This document shows, piece after piece, positions 55,630-64,000 of a stretch of DNA of 64,000 nucleotides. Within the stretch, counting starts at the first letter, position 1. Every line of letters begins with the position of its first letter. The position numbers and the translations under genes are program-made. Below the pieces are notes generated by a model. It searched no databases. It saw nothing but the letters and a program-made list of their open reading frames with translations, and was not told the origin of the DNA. This DNA is from Cellulomonas aerilata (GTDB lineage: Bacteria; Actinomycetota; Actinomycetes; Actinomycetales; Cellulomonadaceae): positions 124,001-188,000 of the forward strand of contig NZ_BJYY01000001.1 of the NCBI RefSeq assembly GCF_007991755.1, read 5' to 3'.

Positions 55630-55656
55630 TTAGCACTCTCGCAACGAGAGTGCCAG
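55630..55656 (-). promoter_or_regulatory. CIRCE operator (HrcA-binding site) for hsp20
   Basis: TTAGCACTC-N9-GAGTGCCAG matches the CIRCE consensus TTAGCACTC-N9-GAGTGCTAA in 16 of 18 arm positions. The palindrome extends inward as GCACTCTCG/CGAGAGTGC around CAA. HrcA should bind here and repress hsp20 in the absence of heat stress. Confidence 0.8.
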
Positions 55657-55671
55657 CGTCCGCTCGTTCGC

Positions 55672-56289
55672 TCAGGGTGAAACCGGCGGGGGCGCGGACG
55701 ACGACCCGGGCGATGGTGCGGACGGCGCCGGAGGCGGCTCGACGGGCACGTGCAGGCTCCGCGCGAGCGCGTGCACGATCGGGACGTCCGCGTCCAGCCA
55801 GGGCACCGCGAGCCAGTCCCCGGCGTCCAGCCAGCGCAGCTCGTCGTGCTCCACCAGCGGCTGCGGCTCCCCGACGGTGACCCGCGCCGTCCAGAGCCGC
55901 ATGACGTACCGGTCCGACAGCCGCCACGCGCCGCCCTCCGGCCCGACGAGCTCGGTCCCCAGCTCGACCTCGACGCCGAGCTCCTCGGCGAGCTCGCGGT
56001 GCACCGCCGCCAGGACGTCCTCGCCGGGCTCGACCTTCCCGCCGGGGAACTCCCACCGTCCGGCCAGGCTGACCGGCTGGGCGCGGCGGGCGGCGAGCAG
56101 CCGTCGCGGGGCACCGAGGTCGTCGACGATCGCGGCCGCGACCACGAGCACGGGCGTGGGTGCGGCGGGCGTGGCTGCGGCGGGCGTGGGTGGGGCGGGC
56201 GTGGCTGCGGCGGGCGGGGCTGCGGCGGGCGTGGCTGCGGCGGGCGCGGGTGGGGCGGGCGTGGGCAGGTCGGGCGAGGGCGGCGCCAT
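55672..56289 (-). CDS. Nudix hydrolase (MutT-like)
   Basis: This 205-residue protein has the Nudix box G84 to V106 (GKVEPGE then REL and EELGV), preceded by WEFPGG, which is typical of MutT-like 8-oxo-dGTP or related nucleotide pyrophosphatases; an AAAIVDDLG strand opens the domain. The first 46 residues are a low-complexity Ala/Pro/Thr run coded by 15-base repeats; the last 30 are Pro/Ser-rich. ATG 56289 has GGGGAG ten bases upstream. GTG at residue 47 would give a bare Nudix domain but has no ribosome binding site. Confidence 0.87.
   Translation of the reverse strand: MAPPSPDLPTPAPPAPAAATPAAAPPAAATPAPPTPAAATPAAPTPVLVVAAAIVDDLGAPRRLLAARRAQPVSLAGRWEFPGGKVEPGEDVLAAVHRELAEELGVEVELGTELVGPEGGAWRLSDRYVMRLWTARVTVGEPQPLVEHDELRWLDAGDWLAVPWLDADVPIVHALARSLHVPVEPPPAPSAPSPGSSSAPPPVSP
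56155..56275 (-). repeat. 15-bp tandem coding repeats in the Nudix gene
   Basis: Imperfect repeats of GCGGGCGTGGCTGCG-type units encode the Ala/Thr/Pro head of the Nudix protein. They are in frame, so copy changes would alter only the tail length. Confidence 0.7.
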
Positions 56290-56304
56290 GGCGCGCAGTC
56301 TCCC

Positions 56305-57402
56305 CTACGTGACCACCACGAGCCCGCCGAGGCTGACGGCGAGCGCCACGATCGTCGAGACGGCGCCGAGCGCCAGCGGCCGGCCGCCCGTGCGCAGCAG
56401 GCGGCGGACGTCCACCTGAGCGCCGAGCCCGACCATGGCGGCGGCGAGCAGCACCGTGGTGAGCACGGCGGCGTGGGTGAGCACGCGGTCCGTGAGCAGC
56501 CCGGTGCTGCGCACCGCGACCGCGGCGAGGAACCCCACGACGAAGAGCGGCAGCAGCGGCGGGCGGGCGCGTCCGTCGCGCGGTGCGGTGCGGTGCAGGA
56601 CGACGCCGACACCCGCGACCAGGGGAGCGAGCAGCACGACGCGAGCGAGCTTGGCGACCACGGCGGCGGCCAGCGCGACCCCGGAGACGGCGCCCGCCGC
56701 GGCGACGACCTGGGCGACCTCGTGCACGGCCAGCCCAGCCCACAGCCCTGCCGTGCGGTCGGCCAGCCCGAGCGCGCGCGCGAGCACGGGGACGAGCAGG
56801 ATGGTGCCGCTGCCGTAGAGCGTCACGAGGGCGATGGCGGTGGCGACGTCGTCGTCGTCCGCGTCGGCGACCGGAGCCATGGCGGCGACCGCGGCGGCGC
56901 CGCAGATCGAGAAGCCCGTGGCCACCAGCAGGCGCAGCGGGCGGCCGACGCCCAGCCGGCGTCCGGCGACCAGGGTGGCGGTGTACGTGGCAGCGACGGT
57001 CAGCAGGAGGACGCCGATCTCACCGAGCCCGAGCCTGAGCACGTCGGTGAGGGCCAACTGCAGCCCGAGCAGGACGACGCCGGCGCGCAGCAGGCGCCGG
57101 GACGACCAGGTCAGCCCCGGCTCGAGGGCCCGCGGGACGGCGTGCAGGTTGCGGGCCAGGGCGCCGACGGCGATCGCCAGCAGCAGGGCCGACAGCGGCA
57201 CGCGAGCCGCCGTGACGAGGCACGCGACGGCGACCACGAGGACCGCGGCGACGCCCGGCGTCCGCCGGACCGCGGTGCCCCACCACGCCCGGGCCCGAGG
57301 TGCGGGCCCACCGGGGGCGCCACGACCGGCGCCACCACGCCCACCGGGGACCGGGTCACCGGCAGCGGGTCGGTCGGTCGAGGTCGTCGGCACGCCGACC
57401 AC
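56305..57402 (-). CDS. YeiH/YadS-type putative sulfate exporter family protein
   Basis: This 365-residue protein has about ten hydrophobic segments and matches the YeiH family (UPF0324, putative sulfate exporter): LLLAIAVGALARNL, GVVLLGLQLALTDVL, VATGFSICGAAAVAAM, and a C-terminal AMVGLGAQVDVRRLL. The Pro/Gly-rich head of about 35 residues is unusual. Function in sulphur or taurine efflux is suggested by family annotation only. It lies 15 bases upstream of the Nudix ORF, same strand. The start is GTG 57402 or 57393. Confidence 0.8.
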   Translation of the reverse strand: MVGVPTTSTDRPAAGDPVPGGRGGAGRGAPGGPAPRARAWWGTAVRRTPGVAAVLVVAVACLVTAARVPLSALLLAIAVGALARNLHAVPRALEPGLTWSSRRLLRAGVVLLGLQLALTDVLRLGLGEIGVLLLTVAATYTATLVAGRRLGVGRPLRLLVATGFSICGAAAVAAMAPVADADDDDVATAIALVTLYGSGTILLVPVLARALGLADRTAGLWAGLAVHEVAQVVAAAGAVSGVALAAAVVAKLARVVLLAPLVAGVGVVLHRTAPRDGRARPPLLPLFVVGFLAAVAVRSTGLLTDRVLTHAAVLTTVLLAAAMVGLGAQVDVRRLLRTGGRPLALGAVSTIVALAVSLGGLVVVT

Positions 57403-57449
57403 CCTGCCTCACCGGCGGCGAGGCGGCCGCCCGGGGGGACGGGCGTGGG

Positions 57450-57692
57450 TCAGCGCAGACCGGCGGCGTAGGCCCAGGCGACGGCGTCGGCGCGGGTGGA
57501 GACGCCGAGCTTGCGGTACAGGCTGCGCACCTGCGACTTGATGGTGTTGCGCGTGACGAAGAGCGTCGTCGCGATCTCCTCGAGAGTGACGTCCTCGGAG
57601 AGGTGCTCCAGGACGACGAGCTCGCGGCGCGTCAGGGGCTCGGCGACGGGTGCGGGAGCCGCAACCGGCCTGACCAGCTCGAGAGTGCTCAC
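57450..57692 (-). CDS. Solo LuxR-type DNA-binding protein, 80 aa
   Basis: This 80-residue protein is almost only a LuxR/GerE helix-turn-helix: PLTRRELVVLEHLSEDVTL, then EEIATTLFVTRNTIKSQVRS and LYRKLGVSTRADAVAWA. There is no receiver or ligand domain. GTG 57692 has GGAGG five bases upstream; a start seven residues further up lacks one. A GTGACA-N17-CAGGCT pair in the upstream 100 bases is a weak promoter candidate. Its regulon is unknown; as a receiver-less protein it may be controlled by its abundance or dimer partner. Confidence 0.8.
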   Translation of the reverse strand: MSTLELVRPVAAPAPVAEPLTRRELVVLEHLSEDVTLEEIATTLFVTRNTIKSQVRSLYRKLGVSTRADAVAWAYAAGLR

Positions 57693-57889
57693 GGTGACCT
57701 CCAGGTGTTCCACGCGGCGTGCATCGGCGGGAGCCTGGACACAGCCACTGTTCTTGTCACCAGGAGAGACGCACGACCCCGCCGGCTATGACGCGGGTTT
57801 CACCCGAGATCTTGGCCGCGCGCCTCCCGGACCTCTCCGCGGGCGTGCGCTACGGCGAAGGTGCAGGTCAGGGCGCCGAGGCGCACGGC

Positions 57890-58261
57890 TCAGGACTCGA
57901 CCTGACCGCGGTACTCCTCGGCCGACAGCAGCGGGCCCGTCCCGGTGACCGAGACGCGCAGCAGCCAGCCCTCGCCGTACGGGTCGGAGTTGACCAGCGC
58001 GGGGTCGTCCACGGCGGCCTGGTTGACCTCCGCGACCGTCCCGGTCACCGGGGAGAACAGCTCGGACACCGACTTGGTCGACTCGACCTCCCCGCACACC
58101 GAGCCCGCGGTCACCTCGTCGCCCACCGCGGGCAGCTCCACGTAGACCAGCTCACCGAGGGCGTCAGCCGCGGTCCGGGTGATCCCGAACGTCGCGGGGT
58201 CGCCCTCCTGCAGCCACTCGTGCTCGGCGGTGTAGCTCAGGTGCTCGGGGAAGTCGGTCAC
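57890..58261 (-). CDS. gcvH: Glycine cleavage system H protein
   Basis: GcvH is the lipoyl carrier that shuttles the methylamine between GcvP, GcvT and the L protein. The 123-residue protein has Lys63 in [11 protein letters not shown], the lipoylation site, and the flanking [15 protein letters not shown] and [13 protein letters not shown] 58261 abuts the gcvT stop with no gap (TGAGTG), so translation is coupled. It is the last gene of the gcvP-gcvT-gcvH operon. Confidence 0.95.
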   Translation of the reverse strand: MTDFPEHLSYTAEHEWLQEGDPATFGITRTAADALGELVYVELPAVGDEVTAGSVCGEVESTKSVSELFSPVTGTVAEVNQAAVDDPALVNSDPYGEGWLLRVSVTGTGPLLSAEEYRGQVES

Positions 58262-59484
58262 TCAGGTCTCCAGGGTCGGGGCGGGCGTGGGCTGCAGGGG
58301 TGCCGGCGCGGCGGCAGGTGCGCCCGCAGGTCGACGGTAGAAGGGCAGGGCCACCACGCGCACGGGTTCGGCGCGGCCGCGCACGTCCACGGCGAGCTCG
58401 GTCCCCTGCGCGGCGACCTCCGGCGCGACGTAGGCCATCGCGACGGGGTGGCCGAGCGTGGGCGACGGCGCCCCGGACGTGACCTCGCCGACGACGTCCG
58501 CGAGGTCACCCGCCGACCGCACCACCGGGTAGCCGTGCCGGGCGGCTCGACGGCCCAGCCCGCGGAGCCCGACGAGCACGCGAGCCGGCTCCGCCTCGGC
58601 GCGGGCGGCCAGCGCGGCGCGCCCGACGAAGGCGACCGGCTCGCCGTCGGGCCGGGTCTTGTCCAGCCGGACCACGCGGGCGAGCCCGGCGTCGAAGGGG
58701 GTGGTCGTCCGGTCCAGCTCGTTGCCGTACAGCGGCATCCCGGCCTCCAGACGCAGGCTGTCGCGCGCCGCGAGGCCCACCGGGACGAGCCCGAGCGGGG
58801 CACCGGCCGCGAGCAGCGCGCGCCACAGGGGCACGGCCCGGTCGGCCGGTGCGAACAGCTCGAATCCGTCCTCGCCGGTGTACCCGGTCCGCGCCACCAT
58901 GACCGGCGTGCCGGCCACGGTCGCCCGCAGCCCCGCGTAGTAGCGCAGCCCCGTCACCGCCGCGACGTCGTCCGGCGCGGTGACCGAGGTGACGATCTCG
59001 ACCGCTCGCGGGCCCTGGACGGCGACCAGCGCGGTGACGGCCGACTCGTCCGTCACCGCGACGTCGAACCCGGCCCCGCGGGCCACCAGCTCGGCGAGCA
59101 CCAGGTCGGCGTTGGACGCGTTCGCCACGACGAGGTAGTCGTCCACGCCCGGCCGGTAGACGACGAGGTCGTCGAGGACCCCGCCGTCCTCGGCGCAGAT
59201 CATCGTGTAGCGGGCGCGCCCGACCCCCACCGCCGACAGGTGCCCGACCAGGGCGTGGTCGAGCATCGCCGCGGCGTCCGGCCCGGTGACCCGGATCTCG
59301 CCCATGTGCGACAGGTCGAACAGGCCGGCCGCGGCCCGCACCGCGGTGTGCTCGGCGAGGTCGCTGGAGTACCGCAGCGGCATGGACCACCCGGCGAACG
59401 GGGTCAGCGCGGCGCCCAGGGCGACGTGCTCGTCGTGCAGCGGCCCCGTGCGCTCCGGCGGCGGTCCCGCGGAGCCGACCACGC

Positions 59485-59488
<4 letters not shown>
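58262..59488 (-). CDS. gcvT: Glycine cleavage system T protein (aminomethyltransferase)
   Basis: GcvT moves the one-carbon unit from the lipoyl arm to tetrahydrofolate, releasing ammonia. The 408-residue protein has [48 protein letters not shown] with the catalytic Asp, and [14 protein letters not shown]. The GTG at 59488 overlaps the gcvP stop (GTGA). The Pro/Ala-rich last 25 residues are an extra tail. The order and strand match actinobacterial gcv operons. Confidence 0.95.
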
Positions 59489-62514
<3,026 letters not shown>

Positions 62515-62523
62515 GTGGCGGCT

Positions 62524-62548
62524 CCGGGTTCGCCCGGCTCTCGCCGGG
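62524..62548 (-). promoter_or_regulatory. Candidate riboswitch expression platform on the gcvP ribosome binding site
   Basis: Two mutually exclusive hairpins share bases here: CCCGGC-GAGA-GCCGGG (62533-62548, GNRA loop) and CCGGG-CGAA-CCCGG (62524-62537). The second pairs the first two G of the GGAG ribosome binding site (62522-62525). Switching between them is a plausible way to turn gcvP translation on or off. Confidence 0.4.
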
Positions 62549-62565
62549 GACGGGTGGTGGCCTCC

Positions 62566-62840
62566 CCGCTCTGTCATCCAGCGTCCGCAGGGGTCGCCGA
62601 CCTGAGAGTTTGGCCGGTCCGCCGTGGCCCCTCGCGGGGCCCGGGGCGCGCCGGCTTGCACCGTCGGTGAGCCGGACCCGTCGTCGTGCGGGGCCGGCTG
62701 CTTTCCAGAGTTGCCTCGCCGTGGCGGTACGGGGGCCTGAGAGTTTCCCGGGGAGGGTTGCTCCTTCGGCGCCTCGCGCGTCCGGCGCGTCCGTCGGGGA
62801 CGGGCGGCCGGTGCGGGAGGGCTCTCCCGCCGCGGTTCGA
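62566..62840 (-). promoter_or_regulatory. Tandem glycine riboswitch
   Basis: Two glycine aptamers lie upstream of gcvP. Aptamer 1 has GGGAGAGCCCTCCCG, CGCCGAAGGAGCAA (62758-62771) and AAACTCTCAGG (62736-62746). Aptamer 2 has GGAAAGCAGCCGGCC, GCAAGCCGG and a second AAACTCTCAGG (62601-62611). The linker between them is short. Such tandem aptamers activate gcv expression when glycine is high. This fills nearly all of the 407-base stretch between gcvP and the Lsr2-like gene. Confidence 0.9.
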
Positions 62841-62921
62841 GCAGCATGTCGCGTTCAGTTGTCGTCCGTGGACAGGGTACGCGGCCGGGGGCCGATCCCT
62901 CTCGCCGGACCGCGCCGGGCG

Positions 62922-63140
62922 TCAGGCCGACGCGGACGACGACGCCGGCCGGGCCGTCCGTCGCGGCGAGGTGCGGCGACCGCTCGAGATGTACGGCTCC
63001 AGCGCGCGCAGGAGCTCGTCGCGGTGGGCGTCGGTCAGGTCGATCTCGTACGAGGTGTCGCCCCAGGAGAAGGCGTACGTCCGTGCGCCCTCCGAGCCGT
63101 CGAGGTCGTCCGTGGTGATGACGCGGGTCTGCTGGGCCAT
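62922..63140 (-). CDS. Lsr2-like protein with dimerisation domain only, 72 aa
   Basis: Lsr2 is the actinobacterial H-NS-like silencer with an N-terminal dimerisation domain and a C-terminal domain whose RGR motif binds AT-rich DNA. Here the N-terminal domain is clear: [47 protein letters not shown]. The sequence then ends in a short basic tail ([20 protein letters not shown]) and lacks the whole C-terminal DNA-binding domain (Lsr2 is about 112 residues). The downstream 80 bases contain no frameshifted continuation. It may modulate full-length Lsr2, or bind DNA only weakly through the Arg-rich tail. ATG 63140 matches the usual MAQ start. Confidence 0.8.
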   Translation of the reverse strand: MAQQTRVITTDDLDGSEGARTYAFSWGDTSYEIDLTDAHRDELLRALEPYISSGRRTSPRRTARPASSSASA

Positions 63141-63235
63141 GGGTCTCATCATGGCGGGTCGACGGCCAGCGCCGGGGACGCGCCGGACCCCGGCGAGCCC
63201 GCTCGGCCCACGGCTGACGCGTCGCGCCGTCCCCC

Positions 63236-63279
63236 TGCGCGGGCCTTGCGCGGGCCCTGCGCGGGCCCTGCGCCGGCCT
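63236..63279. repeat. 11-bp tandem repeat, four copies
   Basis: TGCGCGGGCCT-type units with a period of 11 bases occur four times, the last overlapping the stop of the zf-TFIIB gene. It lies upstream of the Lsr2-like gene, in the transcribed direction. Confidence 0.7.
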
Positions 63280-63721
63280 AGCCGAAGTCGAGCAGGTCCC
63301 CGAGCCAGGACTCCTTGCGCTTGCGGCGCGGGTCGTGCCCCCGCTCACCGTGGCGCTCGTACCGGGACCGGTCCTCCCCGTAGCGGCGACGGTCGTCGTC
63401 GTCGTACCGGCGGGGGTCGTCGGAGCGGGGCCGGTCGTCGGGGCGGGCGTAGCGCCGGTCGTCGTCGCCGTACGCCCCGGCGGGCGGGTACCCGCCGACG
63501 CCGTAGCCACCGGTGGAGGGCGCACCGGGGTCGTGGACCGGCACCCTGGGGGCCGGCCCGGCCGGAGCCGGCGAGGGTGCCAGCTCGGCTGCGCGGTCGA
63601 GGATCTTGTCGAGCTCGCCGCGATCCAGCCACACCCCGCGGCAGGTAGGGCAGTAGTCGATCTCCACGCCCTGCCGCTCGGTCATCACCAGGTCGACACC
63701 GACGTCCAGCGGACACCTCAT
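63278..63721 (-). CDS. zf-TFIIB (TFIIB-type zinc ribbon) domain protein
   Basis: This 147-residue protein begins with a short zinc-binding domain [40 protein letters not shown], with Cys3, Cys24 and Cys27 as zinc ligands. The rest is low complexity: Gly/Tyr/Pro, then Asp/Arg/Tyr repeats ([26 protein letters not shown]), then a basic [14 protein letters not shown] end. Such proteins are common in actinobacteria with unknown function. ATG 63721 gives the family start. Confidence 0.85.
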   Translation of the reverse strand: MRCPLDVGVDLVMTERQGVEIDYCPTCRGVWLDRGELDKILDRAAELAPSPAPAGPAPRVPVHDPGAPSTGGYGVGGYPPAGAYGDDDRRYARPDDRPRSDDPRRYDDDDRRRYGEDRSRYERHGERGHDPRRKRKESWLGDLLDFG

Positions 63722-63743
63722 CGCGCTCTCCTCACCGTCAGCC

Positions 63744-63764
63744 CACCGGCCCTGGCGGCCGGTG
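63744..63764 (-). terminator. Hairpin after the aminotransferase gene
   Basis: Perfect 8-bp stem CACCGGCC/GGCCGGTG with a five-base loop, 45 bases after the aminotransferase stop and 23 bases before the zf-TFIIB start on the same strand. Confidence 0.5.
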
Positions 63765-63808
63765 CGGTCCGTCCCCTCGGGCGGCCGGGTCCGCCCCTCG
63801 TGCCGGGG

Positions 63809-64000
63809 TCACAGCGTGCGCTGCCAGGCCACCACCCGGTCGACGGCCTCCCCGACCACCTCGACCGACGACGCGAACGACAGCCGCACCCACGCGTCGC
63901 CGTCGACCCCGTCGAAGTCGCTGCCCGGGGTCAGGGCGACGCCCGCCTCGTCGAGCAGCCGGGCGCACCAGGTCACCGAGTCCAGACCCGACCCGGACAC
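63809..64000 (-). CDS. Aminotransferase class I/II, C-terminal fragment
   Basis: The gene runs off the right end; only the last 63 residues are visible. WCARLLDEAGVALTPGSDFD and WVRLSFASSVEVVGEAVDRV are the C-terminal signature of PLP-dependent class I aminotransferases such as aspartate or alanine aminotransferases, where the Arg in VRLSFA binds the substrate carboxylate. Its specificity and start lie outside the window. Confidence 0.8.
   Translation of the reverse strand: MSGSGLDSVTWCARLLDEAGVALTPGSDFDGVDGDAWVRLSFASSVEVVGEAVDRVVAWQRTL

Noticed and set aside
55630-55656. Palindrome read as a terminator of the Nudix gene
   Set aside because: On the minus strand it is followed by A residues, not T, and it matches the CIRCE consensus, so an operator is the better call.
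62515-63525. An N-terminal extension of gcvP of over 330 residues
   Set aside because: It crosses the tandem glycine riboswitch and the Lsr2-like gene, and the real start has a ribosome binding site.

Overview
The window is about 64 kb of very GC-rich actinobacterial chromosome. Gene content (family 5 uracil-DNA glycosylase, Lsr2-like protein, LmeA/DUF2993 protein, F420-type LLM oxidoreductase, zf-TFIIB protein), frequent GTG starts, 4-bp ATGA/GTGA gene overlaps and near-universal G/C third codon positions point to a member of the Micrococcales, with a Cellulomonas-like organism the best guess (inference, not shown directly). No tRNA, rRNA, insertion sequence, prophage or CRISPR array is visible. 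The region reads as ordinary core and shell chromosome rather than an accessory island. Both ends cut through genes: an LtrA-family protein on the left and an aminotransferase on the right.

Layout. 0-8 kb: LtrA fragment, uracil-DNA glycosylase, a DUF4190 membrane protein, a GH92 glycosidase next to a GT4 glycosyltransferase, a small hypothetical gene and a quinone-oxidoreductase-like gene. 8-12 kb: a lysozyme-like protein behind a possible flagellar-sigma promoter, an EmrB/QacA-type exporter that appears to start at CTG, and an OmpA-domain lipoprotein. 12-21 kb: recC-recB-recD, translationally coupled. 21-25 kb: a VOC protein, a NarL/DesK-type two-component system and a divergent ABC-2 exporter. 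25-33 kb: ZIP transporter, hypotheticals, a membrane-anchored HNH nuclease, an LmeA-like protein, a Bcr/CflA exporter, a possible acetyltransferase and an F420-type oxidoreductase. 33-39 kb: sbcC/sbcD and an APC amino-acid permease. 39-49 kb: STAS protein, MFS exporter, YbaK deacylase, MarR regulator, an orphan CapK-like adenylating enzyme with atypical codon use, and a long HrpA helicase. 49-55 kb: DUF2332, methyltransferase and SRPBCC genes, then metF-metE behind a SAM-I riboswitch. 55-64 kb: hsp20 with a CIRCE operator, Nudix, YeiH, a solo LuxR protein, the glycine cleavage operon gcvP-gcvT-gcvH behind a tandem glycine riboswitch, a short Lsr2-like protein, a zf-TFIIB protein and the aminotransferase end.

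How the genes work together. DNA repair is well represented: UDG removes uracil, RecBCD processes double-strand ends, and SbcCD cleaves hairpins and protein-blocked ends. One-carbon metabolism is present twice under RNA control: glycine cleavage supplies methylene-THF, MetF reduces it, and MetE uses methyl-THF to make methionine. The glycine and SAM riboswitches tune the two ends. No wholly undescribed multi-gene system is evident. The most interesting points are the RNA switch architectures, the dimerisation-domain-only Lsr2 homologue, the CTG-start exporter, the CIRCE-controlled hsp20 and the compositionally odd CapK homologue.
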